Shown here: positions 26,506 to 35,627 of the stretch, one piece after another | How positions within the stretch are numbered: the stretch's first letter is position 1 | Layout of the letters: every line of letters starts with the position of its first letter | Made by a program: the position numbers and the translations under genes | The notes under the pieces: generated by a model | Told to the model about the DNA's origin: nothing | Seen by the model: the letters and a program-made list of their open reading frames with translations, nothing else | Database searches by the model: none | From: an uncultured Prevotella sp. | GTDB lineage: Bacteria > Bacteroidota > Bacteroidia > Bacteroidales > Bacteroidaceae | Reading direction: 5' to 3' | DNA: 46,919 nt | NCBI GenBank assembly: GCA_900539625.1 | Contig: UQCW01000016.1 | Location: forward strand, 1-46,919

Positions 26506-27342
26506 TTACACTTCATATTCACTCATTCTCATACGCACAATTCGTCCTTCATTTACTTGAATTGTTATAAGCAAAGACTGGTTATATGCCCCCTGATGTA
26601 AAAGAAGTGCAAAATCATTTGTACCATCCATTCGTCCGATTTGGACTCCAATAGGATTAGAAACATCTTTCAACCTATCGAACTTACTGCGTAAATAGTT
26701 CATATATTCACGTCTGCTCGACATTTCATAGAAAACAGCATCAGATGTATAATGAAAATCTTTGTCAAGGTATGGTTCAATAATGTCACCATCAAGGTTT
26801 TGCCAACATAAAGCGACCTTTTCTATGAGTTGCTTTTGAGATAGAACTTGCGGTAATGGATTGTTTTTATCCCTTAGCAGTGAGATAGTCTCAAACTTTG
26901 CTGCATAAGCAGCGCCACAGACATTCTTTTGGCCATTGGTGTCAAAACACCACAAATCGCCTACAACCAATATTGGTAGGATTCCTCGTTTCTCCACGGA
27001 TTTTCCAAGAAATTTCATATCAATTAGAGATATATCATCCATGTTAGGCATAACGTAAAACCATGTGTCATAAGAAACACCATCCATTCTATAAATAAGA
27101 TCTGGTTGTTGTTTTAGCGATGAGAACAACCCTTGAAAGATTCCAGTTTTTCCTGCACTACGATATTTCCAAGAATCATCCATCTTTCTTATGTTGGAGC
27201 CGCAATGAAGAAAACTCTCATATATGGCTTCAACGAGGAAGTGTTGAACTCCCTCCATTGTCATTATATCGCCTCTATTCTCACTCCCCGTACACCGGTG
27301 AGTATAGACATACGGTTCACCGTTTGAAATCAGTCTCATCAT
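26506..27342 (-). CDS. Protein of unknown function with NTF2-like C-terminal half
   Basis: I do not recognise the N-terminal half of this 278-residue protein, which has no signal peptide or membrane helix and is probably cytoplasmic. The C-terminal half (about 165-278) reads like a SnoaL/NTF2-like cone fold: a helix with LCWQNLDGDIIEPYLDKDFHY, then FYEMSSRREYMNYLRSKFDRL, then strands IGVQIGRMDGTNDFALLLH and SLLITIQVNEGRIVRMRMSEY. Such domains bind small molecules or dimerise. It lies in the same strand and AT-rich block as the eight-gene operon but is separated from it by ~850 bases with a transposase remnant, so its membership in that system is uncertain. An alternative start is Met27 or Met29. 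Confidence 0.6.
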   Translation of the reverse strand: MMRLISNGEPYVYTHRCTGSENRGDIMTMEGVQHFLVEAIYESFLHCGSNIRKMDDSWKYRSAGKTGIFQGLFSSLKQQPDLIYRMDGVSYDTWFYVMPNMDDISLIDMKFLGKSVEKRGILPILVVGDLWCFDTNGQKNVCGAAYAAKFETISLLRDKNNPLPQVLSQKQLIEKVALCWQNLDGDIIEPYLDKDFHYTSDAVFYEMSSRREYMNYLRSKFDRLKDVSNPIGVQIGRMDGTNDFALLLHQGAYNQSLLITIQVNEGRIVRMRMSEYEV

Positions 27343-27615
27343 ATTTTTTAGTTTTACTATTGTTAATTAAAAATAGTTTGAATTAAATCCTGTATTTCGT
27401 GTAAAAACAGCTGGAGCAAGGAGTATTCAGCTATCTCCAGCAGCTGCGTCTACCATATAAGTACGAAATTCATCATTCTCGCGATTACTCAACCGTTTAG
27501 CAACCTCCGTTGCCACCTCTTGACTCATCACTATTATTTTTTGAAGAATAATTCAACATGGAAAAATCCACGAAAAAGCGAATATATCAGGCTCATATGA
27601 GAATATCGCCCCAAT

Positions 27616-27765
27616 GGTACCGTTGTGCGGTCGGATGGTACCGGTACCAAACCTCCGCTACACACGCTGCTGAGCCATTATGTCAAAGAAGGATAGTTTG
27701 AACGGTACCACTCTTCCGCTACGAAAAATCCGACAGCGTGAATCAGCGGTACCAAATCGCCGATA
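27616..27765. repeat. GGTACC-rich short repeats in a gene-free gap
   Basis: Five GGTACC hexamers occur within 138 bases (27616, 27637, 27643, 27704, 27748). Three of them start a diverged 20-base unit, CGGTACCAAACCTCCGCTAC at 27642, CGGTACCACTCTTCCGCTAC at 27703 and a weaker copy at 27747. The gap 27343-27850 otherwise contains only a doubtful 33-codon minus-strand frame (27427-27528). The repeats may be end sequences of a decayed mobile element. Confidence 0.6.
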
Positions 27766-27850
27766 TTATCACATATACAAAGCTGTTTTTCTAATGGCGG
27801 TCATTAGAAAATGAAAAGAAACTTTTTCTAATGAGCGATTTGGGTAAAGA

Positions 27851-28109
27851 ATGATATTTTCCAAGAATACCGTCAAAGATGCAGCAAGACTCTCGCTTGC
27901 ACGCTGGTATAACAAAGTGGACGACTCTGGTTTTAAGAGTTTTAATGTTATTGCCGCCACGCTTTACGAGCATTATGATGAAGTCTTGAACTTCTTTGTT
28001 AAGGGCAACTAATGCTTTTGCAGAGTCATTCAATGCTAAAATTAAGGCGTTTAGAGCTGCTTTAAGTGGAGTAACGGATATAAAGTTCTTTCTTTTCAGA
28101 CTTACATAG
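27851..28109 (+). pseudogene. C-terminal remnant of an ISL3-like transposase
   Basis: Frame 1 from 27851 reads FSKNTVKDAARLSLARWYNK, then VDDSGFKSFNVIAATLYEHY and DEVLNFFVKG. Around 28004 the frame shifts, and the next frame continues with ATNAFAESFNAKIKAFRAAL, then SGVTDIKFFLFRLT before a stop at 28107. Together this is the C-terminal end of a DDE transposase of the ISL3-like (ISAon1) type common in Bacteroidetes, from memory of the ATNAxAESFNAKIK signature. The N-terminal two thirds with most catalytic residues are missing, no terminal repeats are evident, and the gene is inactive. It marks past mobile-element activity at the downstream edge of the eight-gene operon. Confidence 0.75.
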
Positions 28110-28187
28110 CTATATGCTTAATCCCCCTGGTTTATCGGGTGAGCCGTACTTACCTTTTGATCTTTTATTGTATGGATGGATATGTTA

Positions 28188-28940
28188 TTATCTCAGATAG
28201 GGTTTGACAATATCTATGCTCCAGGCGTAGTTAAGATTGGCTTGTGAGCCGTCAGCAAACGAACCTGAGGTAATACCCACGACTTCGCCATATTCATTGA
28301 TAAGAGCACCACCACTGCTACCGTGGTCAATAAGCGCACTAATTTGCATAAGATTATCTGCACGCCATTGAGACACTTCGCCAGAGGAGAAGGTGTTTTC
28401 AAGACCTCGTGGACTTCCGATAGCATATACTTTCTCTCCGATTTTCGGTTTTTCTGTGGCTATAGGTATATAGTTATTGTTCTCACAATCCACTCGGAAA
28501 AGGATGAAGTCTTCATCTTCACTCCTTGTAATAATCTCAGTAACTTTATATGCCACGTCACTGCCAACTAATTTGATTTGTTCTAAACCCATACCTGTTC
28601 CTTTGAACACATGGTAGTTGCTCACAGCAAGACCATCATTATCAATAAAGAAGCCAGAGCCTTGATAGGTGTTGGAACCATCAGTTGTAAACACCATAAA
28701 CACCGCGCTTCCGTAACGGTCGAAAATTTGTGAACCTTCCAATTTGTTGCTGGAACGTTTGTTGACAATTTTACTTTTCCGAGCAGTTGAACGTGACGAC
28801 TTTCCATTGGAACAATCAGCCATAGTAGTGCCAGGACGCTCTCGGTCACGTCGATGGCCCGACTTGTGAGCGCATGACACAAAGCATATTACCAAACAAA
28901 ACAGGATGGCAACATGTTTAGATGTTATTCTTTTTTGCAT
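28188..28940 (-). CDS. Trypsin-like serine protease lipoprotein
   Basis: The frame opens at 28985, but Met at 28940 (or 28949) gives a clean lipoprotein signal (HVAILFCLVICFVSC). After a basic, serine-rich linker of about 50 residues comes a compact trypsin-like S1C (Deg/HtrA-like) domain: His in VSNYHVF, Asp in SEDEDFILFRV, Ser in ALIDHGSSGGALINEYG. All three catalytic residues are present; no PDZ domain follows. It should be anchored in the periplasm or outer membrane. The gene overlaps the 3' end of the MotB-like gene by 23 or more bases, so it is translationally linked to it and is the last gene of the operon. It may process or activate another component. Confidence 0.88.
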   Translation of the reverse strand: MQKRITSKHVAILFCLVICFVSCAHKSGHRRDRERPGTTMADCSNGKSSRSTARKSKIVNKRSSNKLEGSQIFDRYGSAVFMVFTTDGSNTYQGSGFFIDNDGLAVSNYHVFKGTGMGLEQIKLVGSDVAYKVTEIITRSEDEDFILFRVDCENNNYIPIATEKPKIGEKVYAIGSPRGLENTFSSGEVSQWRADNLMQISALIDHGSSGGALINEYGEVVGITSGSFADGSQANLNYAWSIDIVKPYLR

Positions 28941-29613
28941 TTTCAGCATCATCAATAATATTTTTCGGAATAATATGTATAACAAAACGTTGGTTGTCTC
29001 TTTCTTTGCCTCCTCTTTCTCGCATCAGGGTACCATCCAACTGCTTGAAGCGTTCGGTATTTTCTCCGCCTGTATAGCCAAAGTTATATCTACCATCACC
29101 ACTTCCTGCTATTTGAATTTCGCAGTTTGCTCCGAAATCAATATGACAAAAATCCTTCCAGAACTTCATCAATGTAAGGGCTCGCTGAAAACTCCAATCG
29201 TAGTTAGCATCGGTCTGCTTTGTGGAGTTGCGCGAAGCTTGACCTTCAATAATGAGCAAGTACTGGTTTCCATCATTCCTATCAAGAAACTCTTTGATTT
29301 CAGTACCTGCTTGGTGAAGGCTTGCAGTGTCAGCCTCTAAATCGGATAGCTTATATTTGGTTTCTTCAAAGAAACACCTTACGTCGAGGACATATTTTTT
29401 ATACTCTGCTCGATACGCAAAGTTCTTTGATTTGCCCAATTCTCGGGTTGAAGCCTCTACCTTCTTTATCTCTTCAAGCTGTTTCTCTGTCGCCTCCATA
29501 CGCTTATGTAGAAGCACAATAACGAGGACGAAGAGTGTTAGCATGATGAAGAACAAGCTCGTCATCAAGTCCGAGTAACTGGTCCAGAAAAATGATTCTT
29601 TCTTTTCTGCCAT
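28918..29613 (-). CDS. MotB/OmpA-like membrane protein (ZorB-like)
   Basis: The 231-residue protein has one N-terminal membrane helix (about 15-36) preceded by FFWTSYSDLMTSLFFIML. Asp15 is in the position of the proton- or sodium-binding aspartate of MotB-type stators. A coiled coil (38-95) leads to an OmpA-like peptidoglycan-binding domain (about 110-225) with LLIIEGQASRNS and NYDWSFQRALTLMKFW, matching the family pattern of strand, then helix with conserved Arg. Together with the MotA-like protein encoded six bases upstream, it probably forms an ion-driven stator across the inner membrane, with its periplasmic domain on the cell wall. It resembles ZorB of the Zorya defence system in general layout. 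Confidence 0.85.
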   Translation of the reverse strand: MAEKKESFFWTSYSDLMTSLFFIMLTLFVLVIVLLHKRMEATEKQLEEIKKVEASTRELGKSKNFAYRAEYKKYVLDVRCFFEETKYKLSDLEADTASLHQAGTEIKEFLDRNDGNQYLLIIEGQASRNSTKQTDANYDWSFQRALTLMKFWKDFCHIDFGANCEIQIAGSGDGRYNFGYTGGENTERFKQLDGTLMRERGGKERDNQRFVIHIIPKNIIDDAENAKKNNI

Positions 29614-29619
29614 ATATAC

Positions 29620-31260
29620 TTAATTGTTAGCATTTTGAGAAGGGACTTGCTGTACAGAAGCCGCTTGGACAGGTTGTTGAACAGGATTCATCTGTACACT
29701 GTCCTTCATTTGTTGTATAACCAAAGTGGAGTCTTTTTTCTCATCTATATCTTCAACGGTAGTTTCTATCGACGCACTATCAGATGCGAACCAAATATTA
29801 TAGACTGTGTTTGTGATACAAGCCAATGTAATAAGAATCACTGACACTACAACAGTCCACTTCATCCATCTTGGCAGAATAGGCTGAACTGAATAAGGCG
29901 AGAACTCCCCTCTGAAAGAAACAGAGGTAAGTTCCTTGACAGTTTGTGTCATTGTACCACTTACTTGTGAAGCAAGTGAACTGTTAGAACGTTCCATGCG
30001 GTCTATGAGCTTATCTAATTTGCCAGGAATTCCAGCAATTTCTACAAGCTGCTTTTGTAGCATCGGAATTTGGTTTAGTTCTGCTCCAAATTGAACTCTT
30101 AACTCAGTATTTAACCTTTCAAAAGATTCTCTCTCGTCTGCAATTATTCTCTTAAACTCTTCTGCTTGCTGAACCAGAGTTGAATTAAGTTCGCTTGTAT
30201 TGGAGCTGGCTGTTTCTTTCAAAGTCTGCAGCGCATTTCGCAATGCCACGTCAACATCAGCAGAGTCTTTAGCGATTTCTGCTTTGTGACGCATAAAGAA
30301 CTGCTGAATTTCCTCTAATACATGTAAGCGGTTAGCTTCTTGCTCAAATTGAGTGGTAAAAGTATGGATTGCATCAGTATAGCCGTGAATATCATCCAAA
30401 TACTCGTTAAATTGCTCCAATTTGTCGGTACATTCTTTCAGTTCTTCAAGTACGCGAACATTTGCTTTTGCCATCTTCATCACGTCCATGTCATGTACGG
30501 CTTTGATAACGTCGCCCTGAATGCGGTAGGATTCATTAACCTCACGCAATGCACCGCGCAGTGAAGAGGTGTTCTCAGCAAAAGTGTTGTTGAACTTATT
30601 AAGATTCTTCACCAAGCGATTGAGTGCATCGGAGGTATCAGAAGGCAGCTCTGGCAGTAGTTTTGCTTGAAGCCATGCAAGAAAGGTATTCTTGCCGGAT
30701 TCACCTTGCAGTTTATACCTTTTAAATAATAATGATGCTATGGTGGTGAGCATGATACCCATGATGCTGGCAAGCATTGCCCATGCGACCCCTGACAACA
30801 AATCGTTTACACCATCTGCGGCAGTTCCAAAATTTCCAGATCCAGATGAAAGAAGGTCTGTTATACTACCCGTCGTAATAAGAGAACCTAAACCGACAAT
30901 CACACCTGCCATCGTTCCTGCGAGCCCGCAATACAGTGGAGTTGGTGTAAGCGTGTTGATGTCATTCTCCACAGAATCACAGTGGCGGTCCACTGCATCC
31001 TTTAAAAGCGAGAAATCAATCACTGATCCAGAATTATTTTCTAAGTATTTATTGATTGATTCTTTGATTGATTCAAAAACATTGTTACCACGTCCATAAA
31101 TACCAGAAACGAAATTCGTCTCAGGATTATGAGCGATACCCCAAGAATTTTCTTCCGCAAAGATTTTTTTGTAATCTCTCATGCGGAGTACATTCTTCAC
31201 AAAGAAGAATATCTGTAGCGCGATTATTGCAGCTACGATTATAGGAACTAAAATTGACAT
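29620..31260 (-). CDS. MotA/ExbB-like channel protein with long coiled coil (ZorA-like)
   Basis: The 546-residue protein has a membrane helix at 3-22, a pair at about 109-131 (YCGLAGTMAGVIVGLGSLIT) and 153-179 (LLSGVAWAMLASIMGIMLTT), the glycine/alanine-rich arrangement of MotA/TolQ/ExbB channels, then a coiled-coil region of nearly 270 residues (about 190-455). A fourth helix (465-491) and a Gln-rich tail follow. ZorA of Zorya also couples a MotA core to a long cytoplasmic coiled coil, but lacks, as far as I recall, this final helix. It is one base downstream of the lipoprotein gene and six upstream of the MotB-like gene. Predicted role: stator that converts ion flow into movement. Confidence 0.82.
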   Translation of the reverse strand: MSILVPIIVAAIIALQIFFFVKNVLRMRDYKKIFAEENSWGIAHNPETNFVSGIYGRGNNVFESIKESINKYLENNSGSVIDFSLLKDAVDRHCDSVENDINTLTPTPLYCGLAGTMAGVIVGLGSLITTGSITDLLSSGSGNFGTAADGVNDLLSGVAWAMLASIMGIMLTTIASLLFKRYKLQGESGKNTFLAWLQAKLLPELPSDTSDALNRLVKNLNKFNNTFAENTSSLRGALREVNESYRIQGDVIKAVHDMDVMKMAKANVRVLEELKECTDKLEQFNEYLDDIHGYTDAIHTFTTQFEQEANRLHVLEEIQQFFMRHKAEIAKDSADVDVALRNALQTLKETASSNTSELNSTLVQQAEEFKRIIADERESFERLNTELRVQFGAELNQIPMLQKQLVEIAGIPGKLDKLIDRMERSNSSLASQVSGTMTQTVKELTSVSFRGEFSPYSVQPILPRWMKWTVVVSVILITLACITNTVYNIWFASDSASIETTVEDIDEKKDSTLVIQQMKDSVQMNPVQQPVQAASVQQVPSQNANN

Positions 31261-31261
31261 C

Positions 31262-32191
31262 TTATTTCAATAATCTGATTTTAAGTGGTTTGGTTACTTT
31301 CCATGTGCTCTCGTCAATCTTTTCGCAAATTCCATTATCTTCGATTCGGAAATCAGTAGCTTCTTTAATAGAGCATCCACTACATTCAACTTTCTGTTGC
31401 CAATCGTTTCTTGATTGAATCTTGTCCAAAGAGATAATGTTGAATTTTCCAATAATTGGACTAGTAAAGGATATTTTGAATACACATCCCTCTTGATTGG
31501 AATCATATATCGTAGTGAAGTATATGTCTGTATCGACTTTTGCATACCCTACTTTTTGATATTTATTTTCCTTTCGTGAAGAAACAGGCTCCTTCCGTGT
31601 GGATACGGGTTGAGAAGTAGTGATTGTTATATTTTTAATAACTTCAATTACTTGAGCCATTTGTTTTTCCAATTGGCGTAAACGACTGTCAGAGTTAGGC
31701 GCATAAGAAGAACTTGTATTTGACATTCTATTATTGCGCTGTGAAGATAATAAGTTGTTTACATTTTCTTGAAGTTCTTTAATTCTACGAGATTCGTCAA
31801 GAGATTTCTTAACAATTTCATATACCCGTTTTTCTCTTATTCCTTTAGGTTTAAGAAGAGATAAAATAAGAGCTATCAAGCCTAGAACAAAAGCCAAAAT
31901 TGAAATGTAAGCCCATGTACTTTTAGGGCTTTTCAATTCTGCTATTTTTTCTTTCAGCTCTGCGTTTTTTTCCTTGGTAAAATTTAACTCTGCTGTAAGT
32001 GTATCAACTTTATTTAAGAGTTGTGTCATAAGAGTATCCTGATCTGCAATTTTTTGTTTTACAGAATCTGGAAGTTCCACAATTGTCCTAATCTCATCTT
32101 TCCCTTTTGAAGATTTATCATCCTCAAAGAAACTACAAGAAGATAAAGCTAAGATGGCAGTCAACACTATGAGACTATAAACTTTTTTCAT
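31262..32191 (-). CDS. Coiled-coil lipoprotein with internal membrane helix
   Basis: I do not recognise a family. The 309-residue product begins with a lipoprotein signal (LTAILALSSC, Cys19). Residues 35-90 are a predicted coiled coil, followed by a membrane helix at about 95-115 (AYISILAFVLGLIALILSLL), a second coiled coil (120-200) and a beta-rich C-terminal domain with KVDTDIYFTTIYDSNQEGC. A lipid anchor plus membrane helix would place the N-terminal coiled coil in the periplasm and the C-terminal domain in the cytoplasm. Its start overlaps the stop of the preceding ATPase gene (ATGA), so the two are translationally coupled. It may link the cytoplasmic filament-type proteins to the envelope. 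Confidence 0.65.
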   Translation of the reverse strand: MKKVYSLIVLTAILALSSCSFFEDDKSSKGKDEIRTIVELPDSVKQKIADQDTLMTQLLNKVDTLTAELNFTKEKNAELKEKIAELKSPKSTWAYISILAFVLGLIALILSLLKPKGIREKRVYEIVKKSLDESRRIKELQENVNNLLSSQRNNRMSNTSSSYAPNSDSRLRQLEKQMAQVIEVIKNITITTSQPVSTRKEPVSSRKENKYQKVGYAKVDTDIYFTTIYDSNQEGCVFKISFTSPIIGKFNIISLDKIQSRNDWQQKVECSGCSIKEATDFRIEDNGICEKIDESTWKVTKPLKIRLLK

Positions 32192-35100
32192 ATACTTGAA
32201 TTTTCTAAGTAATACTCCTGTATTTTGCTTGAAATAGACTGAAGGACACCCTTTATGGGGTAGAATGTGATAGCGTCTTCGATAAGATTGTCCTTATTAC
32301 CAGACTCCTTAATAGAGAGCTCTATGCCTTTGTCAAGGTATGTTTCCAAGTCCTTGGTGCATTCTTCTTTGGCAATCTTCATAGTGACATTATCAACACC
32401 GAAGTTATTGTCTAAGTTGAAAACAGACGGTATCTCTGTAAGAGTAAATCGAAAGAAGTCATTAACAGACTCTATGATATCTGCTTTGTAAGTATCAGAA
32501 ATGGACGCATATGTGTCGTTTGTACCAACCAGTTTGCCAGACGAGTCTCGTAGGACCAAAGTCTCAGGCTCTTCATCGTAAGCTTCTGCAGCAATCAAGC
32601 CACCCTTACAAGTAGCTTCTTTAGGATTGGAACCCTGCTCCAATCCCAGAATATCCAAGGCTGAGCCATACTCAGATTCCAAAACTCTCTCAAAGATGAT
32701 TTTGGTGTATTTGCTAAGAATCTTTGGGTCTGACGATATAATGCTAATTATCTTACTACCATTACCGCTAAATGATATATGGCGAGGAACTTTCAACCCC
32801 TTAGTCTTTACAATTTGAGCAATGTGATAAATGATAGCTGTATAGAAGATGATGAACACTATCTTAAACTTAGTGTCGTTTTGAAGAATCTTATTGAAAT
32901 CGATATTGTTTCGAGAAAGATCTTTCGTTGCCGAATTGTCTTTCAAAGAGAACAAATACGATGCCATGTCTGCTGGTTGCCCAAGATTGTTGTAGTAAAT
33001 ATTGACAAGTTCATTCAAAACGGTTCCAGTTTTTGACTGAAGAAGGCCGAGAATGTCATTCTTGAACCAGTCTACAATACCATTATTAGGATTGATGTCA
33101 GAGAAAGAATCCTCAAAGAGCGAGTTCGCAGCGAACTTAAATGACGTGATATATTCTACTTTGCCGTTTGAAGAGAAGGCAATATCAGTAGTGCCACCAC
33201 CAATATCCACATTAACGAGGTTCGTTGCTGTCGCATATCTACGGAAGTAGAATTGTATTGGAGCAACAGACTCTGATAGATTTCTTGTCGCACCATCATG
33301 GTTAAACAATTCTGTGTAGGAGTCGTTCCATGCCATGCGTAGTTGAGCAAGGCGGCGTGGTGACATGCTGTTTGGATAGAACCATGTGATTTTTGTTCGT
33401 GCAAGGCTACCGTTATTTGCAATGACCTTATTGCGAATTATCATCATGATATTACGGATGTAAGCTTGCATTGCAGATTGTGCGTTAGGCTTACTGCTCC
33501 ATTTGATATTGACCATAGGCTTCGCGTTGTATGCAATGCCATTTTTTTTATTGTATGTAATATCGAAATTGATTAAGCCGAATGTTCTTAATTTCTCCGT
33601 CCAGTCAGTAGATTTTGCATAAGACAAAGCGGTTCGTGTTGGGAAAGAGAAATCAGAGTCATCTCCTACCACAGCAGGAATGAAATCACGAACCATCAAG
33701 TCGTTTTCATCAATCAAATCTAAAGGAATGAGTTTTCCTTGAATTTCGCGGAAGGACTGAACAAAGAACTTTGCGCATATAGATTCTGAGTCTTTATAGT
33801 TGAAAGAGTCAGAACTATTATTATCAGCTTTCTTAAATTCAATATGTGTATTAGATGTACCCAAGTCAACAGCAAATTCAAAGTCTTCCAGATTTTGATG
33901 TGTGAGGACGTTTGGAATAATTACATTGCTAACACCTCCCTTATTAGCAACTCTGATAAAGTCAAAGTTGCTATTCTGGATTGTATAGGTTTCGGCCTTA
34001 AAGTCGAACAGGCCTTTTTCTTTGTTTCTGCAATCAACAGGAATATCACGTATGATTTCCCCTTCGCGGTAAAAATCAAAATTGAATTGATTGGAGAATG
34101 TACTTACGCAGGAAACCGTATATAGAGCATCGTCCTCATTTTGGAACTTTATGGCAGGCATTACAAGACCTGTGAAATCGAAGGTTGTCATGCCACCAGA
34201 GTTTTGAGTCTCTGAGACATCTGCTTGCCTCTGGGCATAATAGATACGCTGATACTCAATGTAAGTTATATTACCATTACCCATAATAGGTATGCGTATA
34301 ACTACATTTACTGAGCCACCAGCAATAGATTCCATCTCAAACGCTGGTTTACCGTCTGGCATAGTTGAGTTGAGTGTTTCAATGGAGAAGTACTTGAAGT
34401 AAAGAGGCTTAATCGGGAGCAAGAAAGAGGTCATCTGCTCTACATCTTTAATATTCCCGTCGAAGAAATACTTCTTATTCAAAGAATGAGGGACCTTGAC
34501 TATAGAATCTTCAAGGAAATCTCCTATGGTCAAATATGCAAAAGTTGAGCCTTCATAAGGTAGCGTTCTACGTTCGATGTTAGAAACATTTGGTTTGTAT
34601 GGTGCTCTATTTGTGTTTCCCCATGTACCATTAGCATATTGCAGACTGGCATATTTATTTCCTGCTTCAACGGGAAGAACAAGAGGCTTCACACCTGCTA
34701 CGCTTCGTTCGGGACGGATTGTAAACTCGTTTTCAATTTCTCTTGAAGATTTCTTCTTAAACAGGACAGTACCAAGAACTTCAACTTGGTTACTCTGTTG
34801 ATGTGACTGCACGTCAATATAAGAGAAATCCTTAGCTGATGCTGGGGTAATCTCGTTTAACTTGTTCTTGATTATCTGGTCTGAAATAGCCCTGAATGTC
34901 AAGTTAAGATAATTCTCAATTTCTGGGAACAGGTTTGAGAAGCCGGGGATTGTCTTTCGGAGTGTCCACCATGCCTTAATGTAGTCGAAGTCTCTTTTAT
35001 AAAGGGGTACATAGTCGCCGTCAAATGGGCGGTCATTGTTTGCAAAGAATATGTCCTGAATATATTCAAGGCTATTCGCACCGCTAAAGAATAACGTTGA

Positions 35101-35625
35101 CGGTGAAGTGGCACCGATGATGTTTAATTCATCTGGCCCATTCGTATAATTCAGAAGATAGATGTTCTTCAACTGTCCGAAGTTATATGTGCGAGCATCG
35201 GAAACAAGATACTTCTGCAAGGCATCGCCCACATAGAAGTGGCTTGCGTTTTGGTCGTTCTTCAAAGCATCAATCATCACTGACGGATTCCAGGTAATGA
35301 TTTCAATCTTATCTTTGAATTTATCTATATTGAAAAAGATCTCACCGACATCTAAAGTATCTGACACCATCTTATGGAATATGGTGTCGCCTTCCAACTC
35401 TTTAATATCATGAGTAGCTCTACGACATACTTCCCTAAAAGCTGTTTTCACAAGATCTATTCTTGCAAATGGAGATGGGATTGAAGTAATTTCATTTTTT
35501 GCACTTGCTCCATCGGGGTCTTCTATTGTGTCTCGAGCATTGGAATTGTACGGGAATGCTGGGCTTTCGTTCCATTCTCGAATGGTGGACGTTCCTTCTC
35601 GATATAGTCTAAATACTTTTGACAT
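32188..35625 (-). CDS. Very large actin/Hsp70-fold ATPase, possibly SrfB-like
   Basis: The 1145-residue protein shows all three nucleotide-binding motifs of the actin/Hsp70 superfamily in its second half: phosphate-1 VDLGTSNTHIEF near residue 586, phosphate-2 NVDIGGGTTDIAF near 804, and the adenosine motif HISFSGNGSKI near 950. The first ~580 residues are beta-rich and unfamiliar. No signal peptide or membrane helix is present, so it is cytoplasmic. Known relatives of such size include the virulence-associated SrfB family, which I mention only as a possibility. The gene is two bases from the tubulin-like gene and overlaps the lipoprotein gene. Predicted role: ATP-dependent polymer or switch. 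Confidence 0.8.
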   Translation of the reverse strand: MSKVFRLYREGTSTIREWNESPAFPYNSNARDTIEDPDGASAKNEITSIPSPFARIDLVKTAFREVCRRATHDIKELEGDTIFHKMVSDTLDVGEIFFNIDKFKDKIEIITWNPSVMIDALKNDQNASHFYVGDALQKYLVSDARTYNFGQLKNIYLLNYTNGPDELNIIGATSPSTLFFSGANSLEYIQDIFFANNDRPFDGDYVPLYKRDFDYIKAWWTLRKTIPGFSNLFPEIENYLNLTFRAISDQIIKNKLNEITPASAKDFSYIDVQSHQQSNQVEVLGTVLFKKKSSREIENEFTIRPERSVAGVKPLVLPVEAGNKYASLQYANGTWGNTNRAPYKPNVSNIERRTLPYEGSTFAYLTIGDFLEDSIVKVPHSLNKKYFFDGNIKDVEQMTSFLLPIKPLYFKYFSIETLNSTMPDGKPAFEMESIAGGSVNVVIRIPIMGNGNITYIEYQRIYYAQRQADVSETQNSGGMTTFDFTGLVMPAIKFQNEDDALYTVSCVSTFSNQFNFDFYREGEIIRDIPVDCRNKEKGLFDFKAETYTIQNSNFDFIRVANKGGVSNVIIPNVLTHQNLEDFEFAVDLGTSNTHIEFKKADNNSSDSFNYKDSESICAKFFVQSFREIQGKLIPLDLIDENDLMVRDFIPAVVGDDSDFSFPTRTALSYAKSTDWTEKLRTFGLINFDITYNKKNGIAYNAKPMVNIKWSSKPNAQSAMQAYIRNIMMIIRNKVIANNGSLARTKITWFYPNSMSPRRLAQLRMAWNDSYTELFNHDGATRNLSESVAPIQFYFRRYATATNLVNVDIGGGTTDIAFSSNGKVEYITSFKFAANSLFEDSFSDINPNNGIVDWFKNDILGLLQSKTGTVLNELVNIYYNNLGQPADMASYLFSLKDNSATKDLSRNNIDFNKILQNDTKFKIVFIIFYTAIIYHIAQIVKTKGLKVPRHISFSGNGSKIISIISSDPKILSKYTKIIFERVLESEYGSALDILGLEQGSNPKEATCKGGLIAAEAYDEEPETLVLRDSSGKLVGTNDTYASISDTYKADIIESVNDFFRFTLTEIPSVFNLDNNFGVDNVTMKIAKEECTKDLETYLDKGIELSIKESGNKDNLIEDAITFYPIKGVLQSISSKIQEYYLENSSI

Positions 35626-35627
35626 AG

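Noticed and set aside
27427..27528. 33-codon minus-strand frame (begins MSQEVATEVAKRL)
   Set aside because: It has a plausible peptide, and a frame shift would extend it by about 25 residues, but there is no family match and it sits in repeat- and remnant-rich DNA. I could not support it as a gene.
28918..31260. A complete Zorya defence system
   Set aside because: The ZorAB-like pair is present in outline, but no ZorC, ZorD helicase/nuclease or ZorE gene is nearby, and the other operon genes are not Zorya components.
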